Positions 1 to 9,092 of a DNA stretch of 64,000 nt are shown here, piece by piece. The DNA comes from Methylorubrum salsuginis (GTDB taxonomy: Bacteria; Pseudomonadota; Alphaproteobacteria; Rhizobiales; Beijerinckiaceae), in assembly GCF_900114375.1 (NCBI RefSeq), contig NZ_FOSV01000007.1:124001-188000 (forward strand), written 5' to 3'. The notes under the pieces were generated by a model. The model made no database searches. It was not told the DNA's origin and saw only the letters and a program-made list of their open reading frames with translations. Position numbers and translations under genes: made by a program. How positions within the stretch are numbered: position 1 is the stretch's first letter; each line of letters begins with the position of its first letter.

Positions 1-515
1 AGGGCGAGCGGCAGGACCAGGGCGTCCGGCGCGATCTCGGGCAGCCGGGCGATCCCACCCTTGAGGCCGAGCGGGCGGGTTCGCACGTCGGCGAAGCGCC
101 CCTGCGCGGTGATCCACAGGGCGCGGCCCGGCCCCGACAGCACGGCGCGGGACGCGGTCATGAACTGCGCCGCGCCGCGGCGGCTCTCGGGATCGACCGG
201 GAAGGCGCCGATACGCTTGAAGATGCCGTAGCGCTTGAGCATCGCCTCGTCGAAGGGGGCGTAGCAGGCGCGGTCCGGAAAGAGGCGATCACCGATGACG
301 ATGAGGATCGCGGCATCCCACCACGCCGGATGGTTGCAATAGACCACGAGCGGCGTGCCGGCCTCGACGGACGCCGGCACGCCCCAGCGGGCGAGCCGCA
401 GGGCGTTCATATGGCGGCGCACGAACCGGTCGAGGTAGCCGGCCATGAAGCGCCAGACGAAGGCCGAGCGCTCGGGGAGTTCGAGTGGGATGGGCGGAAC
501 GCCTCGTCCGGTCAC
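1..515 (-). CDS. Lysophospholipid acyltransferase family protein (PlsC-like), 3' part outside window
   Basis: The minus-strand frame has the acyltransferase HX4D block as NHPAWWDA, followed by the family-typical ITAQGRF and GGIARL segments. PlsC-type enzymes transfer fatty acyl groups from acyl-CoA or ACP to lipids. I chose a GTG start at 515 because it overlaps the stop of the upstream desaturase (GTGA), suggesting translational coupling; an ATG lies 23 codons inside. The C-terminus is cut by the window edge. Position directly behind a CrtN/CrtI-like desaturase suggests it could acylate a glycosylated carotenoid, as CrtO does in staphyloxanthin synthesis, but a generic phospholipid role is equally possible from sequence alone. 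Confidence 0.8.
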   Translation of the reverse strand, partial: MTGRGVPPIPLELPERSAFVWRFMAGYLDRFVRRHMNALRLARWGVPASVEAGTPLVVYCNHPAWWDAAILIVIGDRLFPDRACYAPFDEAMLKRYGIFKRIGAFPVDPESRRGAAQFMTASRAVLSGPGRALWITAQGRFADVRTRPLGLKGGIARLPEIAPDALVLPLA

Positions 516-2050
516 GCGCTGGCGCGCAGCTCCGGCTCGGCCCGGCCGCGGATGTCCCCATCGAGGGCATCGGCGGCGATCCAGCCCGACATCATCACCA
601 TCGGCATGCCGGGGCCGGGATGGGCCGCACCGCCCGCGAGGTAGAGGCCGCGCACCTCGCGCGAGCGGTTGCCCGGCTTGAACGCGCCCATCATCCGGCC
701 GTGCGAGGCGAGCCCGTAGATTGCGCCGTTCAACACCTTGTAGCGGTCGTGAATGTCCTGCGGGGTGAGGTGGCGCTCGACGACGATGCGCTCCTCGATG
801 TCCGGCATGCCGCCGGTGCGCTTCAGCTTCTCCAGGATGGTCCGCCGATAGGCCGGAAACATCTTGGACCAGTCGTGGTGCGGGCGCAGATACGGCGTGT
901 GGACCAGAACGTAGAGCGCCTCGCCGCCTTCCGGCGCCACGCTCGGATCGGTGGAGGAGGGGGCCGCCAGATAGGCGGTCGGGTCCGGGGCGGGCTCGCC
1001 CTTGCGGTAGATGAAGTCGAACTCCTCCTCCGGGTCGCGGGAGAAGACGAAATCGTGGTGGGCGAGATGATCGTAGCGCTTGTTGAGGCCGAGATAGAGC
1101 ACCACGCCGGAGCAGGCCGGCTCGAAGCTCTTCTTCTCGTAGGTCTTGCCGACCTCGCCGCCGACGAGTTCGCGGTAGGTGCGCACCGAATCCATGTTCG
1201 AGATCACGGCGTCGAACGGCGTGGTGCCGGAGGCCGTCTTCACGCCGCGGATCGCGCCGCCCTGAATGTCGAGCCCGGTCACCTCGTCGGAGGATTTCAG
1301 CGTCGCGCCGAGTTCGGTCGCGAGCTTCATCAGCCCCTCGGCCACCGCGCGGGTGCCGCCCATCGGATACCACACGCCTTCCGCCGTCTGCATATGGGCG
1401 ATGGCGCAGAGGACGGCGGGTGCACCGTAGGGCGAGGAGCCGACATATTGCACGAAGTGGTCGAGCATCTGCGCGAGGCGGGCATCCTTCACCTTGCCGC
1501 GGATCGTGCTCGCGACGGTGGCGTGCATGCGCAAGGACAGCACGTCGCGCAGCGTGCCGGGGTTCATGTTGGCCCGGATGTCGATCGTGTCGAACAGGTC
1601 CTGCACCGCCTTCCAGAAGAAGAACCGCTCCGAGACGCCGTGCAGATGCTCCGAGACCGCGATGAACTTCTTGTAGCCGTCACCGATGCCCTGGCCCGGG
1701 GCGAAGCGGTCCATGGAGGCCGCCATGGCGTCCACGTCCTCGATCAGGTCGATGCGGGAATTGTCGTCGAAGAAGCAGCGCCATTGCGGGTCGAGGCGGC
1801 GCAGGTCCATGTAGTCGTGGACCGACTTGCCGGCCTCGGTGAACACGCGCTCCAGCACGCGGGGCACGGTGAGGATGGTCGGGCCCATGTCGAAGCGGAA
1901 TCCGCCCTCGTGCAGCACCGCGGCCTTGCCGCCCATCCAGGCATTCTTGTCGTAGACGGTGACGCGGTGCCCGCGGGCCGCCGTCACGCAGGCGGCGGCC
2001 AGACCGCCGAGCCCGCTGCCCACCACCGCGACCGAGGAACCCTGGCTCAT
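512..2050 (-). CDS. CrtI/CrtN-type FAD-dependent carotenoid desaturase
   Basis: The 512-residue protein starts with a Rossmann FAD motif (VVGSGLGGLAAA, residues 9-20), followed by GGFRFDMGPTI. It ends with the CrtI-family C-terminal FAD-contact segment (YLAGGAAHPGPGMPMV). Length and both ends fit phytoene or diapophytoene desaturases, peripheral membrane enzymes that introduce conjugated double bonds into polyisoprenes. Which substrate (C30 squalene-derived or C40) cannot be read from sequence. The downstream acyltransferase overlaps its stop codon. A second desaturase lies at 5686-7275, giving a two-desaturase arrangement like CrtN plus CrtP of C30 pathways. Confidence 0.9.
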   Translation of the reverse strand: MSQGSSVAVVGSGLGGLAAACVTAARGHRVTVYDKNAWMGGKAAVLHEGGFRFDMGPTILTVPRVLERVFTEAGKSVHDYMDLRRLDPQWRCFFDDNSRIDLIEDVDAMAASMDRFAPGQGIGDGYKKFIAVSEHLHGVSERFFFWKAVQDLFDTIDIRANMNPGTLRDVLSLRMHATVASTIRGKVKDARLAQMLDHFVQYVGSSPYGAPAVLCAIAHMQTAEGVWYPMGGTRAVAEGLMKLATELGATLKSSDEVTGLDIQGGAIRGVKTASGTTPFDAVISNMDSVRTYRELVGGEVGKTYEKKSFEPACSGVVLYLGLNKRYDHLAHHDFVFSRDPEEEFDFIYRKGEPAPDPTAYLAAPSSTDPSVAPEGGEALYVLVHTPYLRPHHDWSKMFPAYRRTILEKLKRTGGMPDIEERIVVERHLTPQDIHDRYKVLNGAIYGLASHGRMMGAFKPGNRSREVRGLYLAGGAAHPGPGMPMVMMSGWIAADALDGDIRGRAEPELRASA

Positions 2051-2157
2051 CGAAACTCATCCCCGCCGGGGCTGAGGCGCCGGCTTACACGGCAAAGCTA
2101 GATGCGGGATGCGGCGGGTCAACGTGCCACCCGGTCGCGCTGCCCTCGGAAAACCCC

Positions 2158-3000
2158 TCAACGTGTGGACAGCTGCGCCAGGAAATTACCGATCTCCCGG
2201 CGGCGCCGGCCCGGATCGAGCAGATCGGGTCCGAGACCGTGGCGCCACGCGAGGCGGCTGCGGGCCGGCGTATCCTCCTGGCCCAACGCCCGCACCTCGT
2301 CGGCGTAAGCCGCGACCGCGGCCTCGTCGGCGGCGAGCCCCGCCTCGACCACGGATTCGGCGCTGAGCGTCAGCATGGCGGCGAGTTCGTCGGGATCGAC
2401 CTCGGGATGGTACTGCGTGCCCCAGAACAGACCGGCGTCGTAGCGGATCTCGATGGCCTGCACGTCGAGCACGGCGTTGGCGGCGAGCACGCGAGCGCCG
2501 GGCGGGGGCGCCAGCACCGAGTCGGTGTGGATGGCGGGCGCGTCCCAGGCCGGCCCGCGCCCCGCGAGCAGGGGATGATCGGCGCCCTCAGGCGTCGGCG
2601 CAAGGCGCCGGGCAAAGCCGTATTCGGGCCCGCGCGGGTTCGGGCCGACCGTGCCGCCCGCCACCGCGGCGGCGACCTGAATGCCCCAGCACGAACCGAA
2701 GATCGGCAGACCGGCGGCGAACGCCGCGCGCATTAGGTCGAGTTGGCGCTCGACGGCGGGCCCGCCCTCGGTCAGGCGCAGGGTCGAGCCGGTGACGATC
2801 AACCCGTCGGCCTCGTGCAGCCCGAGGCCCTCGGGCAGGCAAAAATCCGCGTCGGCGGGCGCGATCAACACGCACTCGGCGTGCGGGGCGAGATCGGTCA
2901 CGACATCGGCGAAGGATTCGGCGGTCGTCCGGCCGAGCATGTCGCGCCGCGTGGCGCGGCCGTCGCGGTCGTTCCCGTCGGCAATCAGCAGGCGCGGCAT
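2158..3000 (-). CDS. Class I glutamine amidotransferase-like protein
   Basis: A 280-residue protein with the GATase1 nucleophile elbow FGSCWG (Cys104) and the catalytic pair in GTQYHPE (His198, Glu200). These domains hydrolyse glutamine to supply ammonia, or act as gamma-glutamyl hydrolases. No synthetase domain is attached, so it resembles stand-alone GuaA-like amidotransferases of unknown acceptor. It sits between the two halves of the carotenoid/lipid region, 105 bp after the ABC permease and 107 bp before the next desaturase, so it may share their transcript. No function in that pathway is known to me. Confidence 0.85.
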   Translation of the reverse strand: MPRLLIADGNDRDGRATRRDMLGRTTAESFADVVTDLAPHAECVLIAPADADFCLPEGLGLHEADGLIVTGSTLRLTEGGPAVERQLDLMRAAFAAGLPIFGSCWGIQVAAAVAGGTVGPNPRGPEYGFARRLAPTPEGADHPLLAGRGPAWDAPAIHTDSVLAPPPGARVLAANAVLDVQAIEIRYDAGLFWGTQYHPEVDPDELAAMLTLSAESVVEAGLAADEAAVAAYADEVRALGQEDTPARSRLAWRHGLGPDLLDPGRRRREIGNFLAQLSTR

Positions 3001-3105
3001 CGCGTCCTCGGTGCGGTGAACCCGAGCGCGGCGAAGCCCGGACCGGGGCTGTGCCAGATTCTTCCGATCCGGTCGCGGGGGCGGGGGGCCGCGGGACGAT
3101 CCGCC

Positions 3106-4305
3106 TCAGCGGGTCCGCCGCCCCACCAGCCCCAACGCCGCCGCGAGCCCGGCCCCCGCCAGCCCGGCGAGCACCGCCCAGGCCGGCCACGCGGCGGCGG
3201 CGCCTTCGCCGAGCGCGGTCTGGTAAGCCTCGATCGCCCAGGCGTTGGGGGTGAGCCAGCCGGCCTGTTGCAGCCAGGGGGGCATGAGGAAGCGCGGCAC
3301 CATGCTGCCGCCCACCGCCGAGAGCAGCAGCACGCCGAAGGTGGCGGCGAGATGCGCCTGCTGGCGCGTCGAGGAGAGGGCGCAGGCCGCGAGCGCCAGC
3401 CCGGCCGCCATGGCGGAGACGAGCGCCGAGGTGACGAGCCAGCCGAGCCAGTGACCGGAGACATCGACGCCGTGGAGCAGGGCGGCCGCCGTGAAGATCA
3501 GCCCGGCCTGGACGATGCCCTGCAGCAGCAGGAACAGGAATTTGCCGAGCACGATCACCCGCAACCCGCCGGGCCCGGCGGCGAGGCGGTCGGCCAGCCC
3601 CCCCTCGCGCTCGTCCACCAGCGAGAGGGCGCCCTGCATCGCGGCGAACAGCAGGAACACGGCGGTGATGGCGCCGGCATAGTAGCTGATGCGCTCGTTG
3701 CCGCGCCCCGAGGCGGCCGAGCGCGTCTCGACGAGGTTGGCGAAGGAGAACGGCTCCTTCTTGGCGCGCTGCTCGGCAAACGCCTCGTCGAGGAAGGCGC
3801 GCTCGTCGGCGCCGATCTTTCCCGAACGCTCCACGTCGGCGACGATGCGCGAGAGCACCACGTCGGGCAGCGCGCCGTTGAGCGCGCGCTGGAGCTGTCC
3901 CAGCGCGATCGGGCTCGCCAGCGCACGGGCCGGGCTCTCGACCAGAATCACCGGCTGGTCGGCGGGCGCGTTTCCGCTCTGCGCCGCGAGCTCGCCCCGC
4001 AGGACGAGCGCGACATCGACCTCGCCCCGGCGGACGGCCGCGACCACGCCTTCGACATCGGCGGCGCGCAGGCGCTCGACCCGCAGGCTCGGCTCGGCCT
4101 CCAGGACTGCGGCGAGGCGCTGGGTGGTGGCGGTCCGGGCGAGGTCGGCGAGCCCCAGATGGATGCGGACACGGTCGCCCAGCGCCCCGGAGAAGATCGC
4201 GGCGAAGATCGAAAAGATCACGGTCGGTAGGACGAAGGCCATCGTCAGCGCCGCGCGGTCGCGCAGCAGCGAGAGCCACATCACCCGGAACGCCGCCGCG
4301 ATCAC
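3106..4305 (-). CDS. ABC-2 type exporter permease
   Basis: A 399-residue membrane protein with one N-terminal transmembrane helix (about residues 15-42), a large extracytoplasmic portion (about 45-215) and a C-terminal block of about five hydrophobic helices. This is the topology of ABC-2 permeases of the ABC2_membrane_3 class, which export drugs, lipids or polymers. Its ATG overlaps the stop of the upstream ATPase gene by 4 bp, so the two form one transporter. The substrate is unknown; being in the same operon as a carotenoid desaturase raises the possibility of pigment or lipid export. Confidence 0.85.
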   Translation of the reverse strand: MIAAAFRVMWLSLLRDRAALTMAFVLPTVIFSIFAAIFSGALGDRVRIHLGLADLARTATTQRLAAVLEAEPSLRVERLRAADVEGVVAAVRRGEVDVALVLRGELAAQSGNAPADQPVILVESPARALASPIALGQLQRALNGALPDVVLSRIVADVERSGKIGADERAFLDEAFAEQRAKKEPFSFANLVETRSAASGRGNERISYYAGAITAVFLLFAAMQGALSLVDEREGGLADRLAAGPGGLRVIVLGKFLFLLLQGIVQAGLIFTAAALLHGVDVSGHWLGWLVTSALVSAMAAGLALAACALSSTRQQAHLAATFGVLLLSAVGGSMVPRFLMPPWLQQAGWLTPNAWAIEAYQTALGEGAAAAWPAWAVLAGLAGAGLAAALGLVGRRTR

Positions 4306-5255
4306 GCCGCCGCCTCCAATGCCCCGAGGGCGTCGCGGTAGAGGGTTTCCAAGCCGGGGCGGCGCACGCGGATCTCGGCGGCGGGCACGCCCCGTCCGCG
4401 CAGACTCGCGAGAAGCGCCGCGCCGTCGAGGCCACCTGCGGCGCCGTGGTCGGCCCGCCAGAGCCGGGAATCGCCCGCTTCCGGAGCGAAGCCGGCTTCG
4501 CGCAGCGCGCTTTGCGCCGCCGGGCCGGGAGCCGCCTCCATCACCGCCTCATGCTCCGGGGGCGCGGCGGCGAGCGGGCGCATCAGCGCGGCGAGATCGC
4601 CCTCCAGCCGCAGGCGGCCCTCGCTGAGGATGGCGACGCGGTCGGCGAGGCGCTCGGCTTCCGTAAAATCGTGAGTGCTGACGATGACGCCCGCCCCCGC
4701 GGCGCGCAGCCCCGCCAGCACCGCGTGGATCGCGGCGCGGGCGTCGAGGTCGACCCCCTGCGTCGGCTCGTCGAGCAGGATCAGATCGGGGGCGGCCAGC
4801 AGGCTCGCCGCGATGTTGGCCCGGCGCTGATAGCCGCCCGACAGCGTGGCGACCGGGCGCCCGGCCACCGCTTCGAGGGCGCAGCGGGCGAGCACCGATT
4901 GGACCGCCTCGCGGCGGGCGGAGCGGGACAGCCCGGCGAGGCGGGCGAACACGTCGAGGTTCTCGGAGACGCTCAGGCGCGGGTAGAGCGCGATTTCCTG
5001 CGGCACGTAGCCGATATGCCCGCGTACTGCGCGATCCCCGTGCGGGTCGCCGCCGCGCACCCGAATGCCCCCGGAATCCGGCGCGAGCCGCCCGGCGAGC
5101 AGGCGGATCAGGGTGGACTTGCCGGCGCCGTTCGGCCCGAGCAGGGCCAGGGTCGTGCCGGCCTCCACGGTGAGGTCGAGGCCGCGCAGGGCCGGCCGGC
5201 CGCGGAAGGCGAGGGCGGCCCCCTCGACGCGCACGAGGGGCGGTGGGACGTTCAC
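4302..5255 (-). CDS. ABC transporter ATP-binding protein
   Basis: A 317-residue ATPase with Walker [10 protein letters not shown] (40-48), signature LSGGY (138-142) and Walker B LILLDEP (158-164), followed by the D-loop and a switch histidine (STHDF). It resembles the ABC-2 (CcmA/NatA-like) subfamily that pairs with the permease encoded next to it. The start is 8 bp after the DUF2141 gene stop, within a tight operon running from 7275 down to 3106. A C-terminal extension of roughly 80 residues beyond the ATPase core is of unknown role. Confidence 0.92.
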   Translation of the reverse strand: MNVPPPLVRVEGAALAFRGRPALRGLDLTVEAGTTLALLGPNGAGKSTLIRLLAGRLAPDSGGIRVRGGDPHGDRAVRGHIGYVPQEIALYPRLSVSENLDVFARLAGLSRSARREAVQSVLARCALEAVAGRPVATLSGGYQRRANIAASLLAAPDLILLDEPTQGVDLDARAAIHAVLAGLRAAGAGVIVSTHDFTEAERLADRVAILSEGRLRLEGDLAALMRPLAAAPPEHEAVMEAAPGPAAQSALREAGFAPEAGDSRLWRADHGAAGGLDGAALLASLRGRGVPAAEIRVRRPGLETLYRDALGALEAAA

Positions 5256-5263
5256 GGAGTGGA

Positions 5264-5686
5264 TCAGCGCCGGGGCAGGGCGCGGGCGAGGCGCACCCGC
5301 AGGGCGCTGCCGGGCTCGGCGAGGGTGAAGGCGGCTTGCGAAAAATCCGGCCGGGCGCGGCGCCCGACGGCACCGGAGAAGCCGTAGGGCTCCAGCGGCA
5401 GGCCGAGCTGTGTCCGCCCGAGGCGTCCGTCACCGTCGAGGTCCTGGAACGCCGCCACCGCCCAGGTGCCGGCGGGCACGTCGCGGAACAGGAAGCGCTG
5501 GGCGCCGCCCTGCGCCGGGGCGTCCTGGCCCTGGCGGCAGCCGGCTTCCGTCAGGCTGCCCTGGCAGAGGGTGACGTAGACCGCGCCGGCACCCGGCTCG
5601 GCCCCCTCGACGATCACCTCCACGCTCGCGGCGGAGGCCGGACCGGCGAGCACCAGCCCGGCGATCAGGACGACGGCCGCACGCAT
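5264..5686 (-). CDS. DUF2141 domain-containing secreted protein
   Basis: A 140-residue protein starting MRAAVVLIAGLVLAGPASA, a clear Sec signal peptide, followed by a DUF2141-like beta-sandwich pattern (VYVTLC, GTWAVAAFQDLDGDGRLG, PYGFSG). I chose ATG at 5686 over longer in-frame extensions because only this start gives the signal peptide and it overlaps the stop of the upstream desaturase. DUF2141 proteins are periplasmic or surface proteins of unknown activity. Co-translation with a desaturase and an exporter suggests a role in handling a hydrophobic product outside the cytoplasm. Confidence 0.85.
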   Translation of the reverse strand: MRAAVVLIAGLVLAGPASAASVEVIVEGAEPGAGAVYVTLCQGSLTEAGCRQGQDAPAQGGAQRFLFRDVPAGTWAVAAFQDLDGDGRLGRTQLGLPLEPYGFSGAVGRRARPDFSQAAFTLAEPGSALRVRLARALPRR

Positions 5687-7275
5687 CAATGCGGCTCGCC
5701 GGTGGCGAGCGGCGAGGTCGAGGGCAGCTCGGCCAGGATGGCGGGGGCCTTCTCGCGGGCCAGATCCTCGATCAGCAGGCGGGCGGAGATGCGCGCGCCC
5801 TCGTAGATCACCGGCAGGCCCGAGCCCGGATGCGTGCCGCCGCCGACGAGGTAGAGCCCCGGCCCGAAACGGTTGTGGGGGCGGAACCACAGCATCTGCA
5901 GCAGGTCGTGGGCGAGGTTGAAGGTCGCGCCTTCGTGCACCGCGAACTCATCCTGCCAGCCGCGGGGATCGATGACGCGCTCGTAGCGGATGCGGTCCTC
6001 GATGTCGTGCAGGCCGAGCAGCTTCAGCCGCTCCAGCACCAGCTTGCGATAGGCCGGGCCGACGCTCTCCCAATCGACATCGGATTTGAGGTTCGGCACC
6101 GGCACCAGCACGTAGAGGGCGGTGTGGCCGGGGGGCGCCATGCCGCCGTCGGTGAAGCCCGCATGCTGCACGTAGATCGAGGGCTGCATCGGCAGGATGC
6201 CGCCGGTGATCTCGTTGATGTTGCGCTCGTATTCCTTGGACAACAGGATCGTGTGATGCCCGAGGCTCTCGGGCATTTTCCCCTCGATGCCGAGATAGAG
6301 CATAAAGGTCGAGCAGGAGAGGCGGGCCTTGTCGATCTTGGCGTCGCGCCAGCGCGGGCGCCGCTCCTCCGGCACGAGGTCGCGGATGGTCTTGGCGAAG
6401 TCGCCGTTGATCATCACCGCGTCGGCCTTCAGCGTTTCGCCGCCGACGACCACGCCGCAGGCGCGCTTGCCCTCGAACAGCACCCGCTCGACGGATGTGT
6501 TGAGGCGGATGTCGACGCCCATGCGGCGGGCCAACCCCGCCATCGCCTCGGAGACCGCGCCGCAGCCGCCGACCGGGTGATACACCCCGTGCTCGTATTC
6601 GAGGAACGAGAGGATCGTGAACAGGCTCGGGCAGCGGAACGGGCTCATCCCGAGATATTTGGTCTGGAACGAGAAGGCGAGGCGCACGCGCGGGTCGGCG
6701 AAGTAGCGGCGCAGATCCTTGTCGACGCTACGGCCGGGATGGAGATGGGGGAGGGCGGCCAGCATGGCCGGGCTCGCCATCGACAGGAAGTTGTCGAACG
6801 GCTGCTCCAGCACCGGCTTGAAATAGTCGAGCTTGGTCCGGTTCTCGGCGAAGAACTTTTCCACGTTCTCGGCGTCGTCGGGCGCGAGGCGGGCGATCTC
6901 TTCCTTCAGCCGGGGCACGTCGCCGGTGGCGCGGATCTGGCCCGAGATGCCGTCCTCGCCCTCGAAGACGAGGTTGTATTGCGGATCGAGGCGTTCGAGC
7001 TTGACGTGGTCCTCCAGCCGCTCGCCGCAGGACTCGAAGATGTCGGCCAGGATCTGCGGGTAGAGGAAGAAGGTCGGGCCGATGTCGAAGCGGTAGCCGC
7101 CCGGCGCCTCGACGGTCTTGGTGCGCCCGCCGACGACGGAATCGCGCTCGATCACCGTGACGTGCAGCCCCGCCTTGGCCAGCAGCAGCGCGGAGGCGAG
7201 CCCGCCGGGGCCGGCCCCGACGACGACGACGCGGCGCCCGGTGAGCGCCCGCAAACCTTCCCGCGACTGAAGCAA
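5686..7275 (-). CDS. CrtI/CrtN-type FAD-dependent carotenoid desaturase or oxidase
   Basis: A 529-residue flavoprotein with an N-terminal dinucleotide-binding motif (VVVVGAGPGGLASA), the GGRTK and RFDIGPTFFLYP segments, and the C-terminal YLVGGGTHPGSGLPV block typical of CrtI, CrtN and CrtP. It heads the minus-strand operon with DUF2141 and the ABC exporter. With the desaturase at 512-2050 it could carry out the successive desaturation and terminal oxidation steps of C30 carotenoids described for methylobacteria; assigning CrtN versus CrtP needs phylogeny. The start fits the Rossmann motif spacing. Confidence 0.9.
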   Translation of the reverse strand: MLQSREGLRALTGRRVVVVGAGPGGLASALLLAKAGLHVTVIERDSVVGGRTKTVEAPGGYRFDIGPTFFLYPQILADIFESCGERLEDHVKLERLDPQYNLVFEGEDGISGQIRATGDVPRLKEEIARLAPDDAENVEKFFAENRTKLDYFKPVLEQPFDNFLSMASPAMLAALPHLHPGRSVDKDLRRYFADPRVRLAFSFQTKYLGMSPFRCPSLFTILSFLEYEHGVYHPVGGCGAVSEAMAGLARRMGVDIRLNTSVERVLFEGKRACGVVVGGETLKADAVMINGDFAKTIRDLVPEERRPRWRDAKIDKARLSCSTFMLYLGIEGKMPESLGHHTILLSKEYERNINEITGGILPMQPSIYVQHAGFTDGGMAPPGHTALYVLVPVPNLKSDVDWESVGPAYRKLVLERLKLLGLHDIEDRIRYERVIDPRGWQDEFAVHEGATFNLAHDLLQMLWFRPHNRFGPGLYLVGGGTHPGSGLPVIYEGARISARLLIEDLAREKAPAILAELPSTSPLATGEPH

Positions 7276-7393
7276 CGCCCCGAGGCTCCCATTCTGGTCC
7301 GTGTGCCGGCCAATCTTGGCCTTAACCGCGCGCCCGGCAAGAGGTGCGGATTGTCGCGCGCAGTCTCGCCCTCAGGCGTTCTCGCCGGAAGCC

Positions 7394-8887
7394 TTAACGG
7401 CGGCGCAGCGGCACCACCGCGGCGGCGCCGATCTGGGGGCCGGTCTCGGCGTCGAGATCGGGTACGGCGATGATCGGCGAGCCGCGCAAGTCGCGCCGCA
7501 TCACGATGGCGCCGCGCTCTTCCAGATAGGCCAGCATCCGCCGGGCGCGCCCCGCCGAGGAAGTGCCGTAGGCCTGGGCCAGCGAGGCATCGGAGGGGCA
7601 GGGCGCGCCCTCGAGGGCGGTGCGGGCGATGAGCAGGAACAGTCCGGCAAGGTCGTCGGGCAGCCCTGTGGCAATCGCTTGCGCCCGGTCCCATTCCGGC
7701 CCCTCGGCGATGGCGCCGCCGACACCGGCGCGGGCCACCGCGAGGCGGCGCTTGAACTCGGACAGGCTCATCGCCTCGCCGCCGATCCGGCGGATGCGGC
7801 AGCGTACGGTGAAATCCTGATAGAGCGTCGCCGGGGTGCAGGCGGCGGCGTCCGAATCGGCCAGCACCGAGGCCAGAACCTCGGCCATCGCGGCCTCGCG
7901 TTCGGCCGGATCGAGGGGTTCCGCTTCCGAAAAATCCTCGCGCAAAGGCGGGCGGTAGCTCGCGAGCTGAACCAGCACGTCGGGGCTCGCGGGCCGGGCG
8001 GGCTTGGGCCGCGGCGCGGGGAGGGGTCTGGCTTCCTCGCCGGGCGCGGCGGTGAGGATCAGGGCGCGGGCGGCCTCGCCCATCTCGGGCAGCGGCAAGA
8101 GGGCGGGCGCCGAATTGCGGCTCTCGGTCTCGGTCGCGCCGACCGCGATCGGCAGCGGGCGCTTGGAGATCGCCGGCCCGAGGCCGACGAAGTGGCCGCG
8201 GGCGAGGTCGCGGAACATCTCGGCCTGGCGGCGGTCGAGGCCCAAGAGGTCGGCGGCCCGCGCCATGTCGATGTCGAGGAAGGTGCGGCCCATCAAAAAG
8301 TTCGAGGCTTCCGCCGCGACGTTCTTGGCGAGCTTGGCGAGCCGCTGCGTGGCGATGATGCCGGCCAAACCGCGCTTACGTCCGCGGCACATCAGGTTGG
8401 TCATGGCGCCGAGCGAGAGGCGACGGGCCTCGTCGGACACCTCGCCGGCGGCGGCGGGGGCGAAGAGCTGGGCCTCGTCCACGACGACGAGCATCGGATA
8501 CCAGAGCGAGCGGTCGGCATCGAACAACCCGCCGAGGAAGGCGGCGGCGGCCCGCATCTGGTCCTCGGCATCGAGCCCTTCGAGCGACAGCACCACCGAG
8601 ACCCGGTGCTCGCGCACGCGCGCGGCAATCCGCAGCAATTCGCTCTCGTTGCCGTCGGCCTCGACCACGACATGGCCGTAGCGCTCGGCGAGCGTGACGA
8701 AATCGCCTTCCGGGTCGATGATCGCCTGCTGCACGAGGCCGGCGCTCTGCTCCAGCAGGCGGCGCAGCAGGTGCGACTTGCCAGAGCCGGAATTGCCCTG
8801 GACGAGCAGGCGGGTGGCCAGCAGTTCGGTGAGGTCCATCACCGCCGGCCGGTCGCCGGCCCGCCCCAGGTCGATTTCGTAGCCCAT
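7394..8887 (-). CDS. HerA-like / DUF87 ATPase
   Basis: A 497-residue protein with Walker A GNSGSGKS (31-38), Walker B MLVVVDE (132-138) and a downstream ATQR segment, matching the DUF87/HerA-FtsK class of hexameric ATPases. HerA proteins pump DNA with the NurA nuclease, but no nurA-like gene is adjacent. The C-terminal region (about 300-497) is not a recognised nuclease. It ends with a helical segment around residues 440-470 (PCPSDASLAQAYGTSSAGRA) resembling a winged helix. It is separated by ~120 bp from the carotenoid operon and probably transcribed independently. Confidence 0.8.
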   Translation of the reverse strand: MGYEIDLGRAGDRPAVMDLTELLATRLLVQGNSGSGKSHLLRRLLEQSAGLVQQAIIDPEGDFVTLAERYGHVVVEADGNESELLRIAARVREHRVSVVLSLEGLDAEDQMRAAAAFLGGLFDADRSLWYPMLVVVDEAQLFAPAAAGEVSDEARRLSLGAMTNLMCRGRKRGLAGIIATQRLAKLAKNVAAEASNFLMGRTFLDIDMARAADLLGLDRRQAEMFRDLARGHFVGLGPAISKRPLPIAVGATETESRNSAPALLPLPEMGEAARALILTAAPGEEARPLPAPRPKPARPASPDVLVQLASYRPPLREDFSEAEPLDPAEREAAMAEVLASVLADSDAAACTPATLYQDFTVRCRIRRIGGEAMSLSEFKRRLAVARAGVGGAIAEGPEWDRAQAIATGLPDDLAGLFLLIARTALEGAPCPSDASLAQAYGTSSAGRARRMLAYLEERGAIVMRRDLRGSPIIAVPDLDAETGPQIGAAAVVPLRRR

Positions 8888-8981
8888 TCGCTTCCCCGCT
8901 GGCGGCGCCCCGCTCCCTTAACACGCCGGCTTAACGATCGGTCGCCAGGGGAGGGCGGTCGTCCACAGGCCGGCGTCATAC

Positions 8982-9052
8982 CCATCGGCGATGATCCTGA
9001 CGCATCGCCGATGGCCCCCGCGACGGCGGGGCGGCGGGCGTCCGCCGGACGC
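8982..9052. repeat. Multi-hairpin dispersed repeat, family 2, copy 1
   Basis: Three hairpins in series. The first is a perfect 12-bp stem CCATCGGCGATG / CATCGCCGATGG with a 9-nt loop (8982-9014), then CCCCGC-GACG-GCGGGG, then GCGTCC-GCC-GGACGC. The last ~50 bp (9003-9052) align without gaps to 62213-62262, with substitutions that keep the stems paired. It lies in the 205-bp gap between the HerA-like gene and the TrmH-type gene. Likely a REP-like or transcript-stabilising element. Confidence 0.7.
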
Positions 9053-9092
9053 ACGGAGCAGGACCATCGGTCCTGTTCCGGGCTGCTTGGTA

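Noticed and set aside
5689..7473. Plus-strand frame opposite the second desaturase
   Set aside because: The minus-strand product has two FAD signatures and CrtI-like ends.
7394..8887. Considered a HerA-NurA DNA end-resection pair
   Set aside because: No NurA-like nuclease gene is adjacent, so only the ATPase class is assigned.
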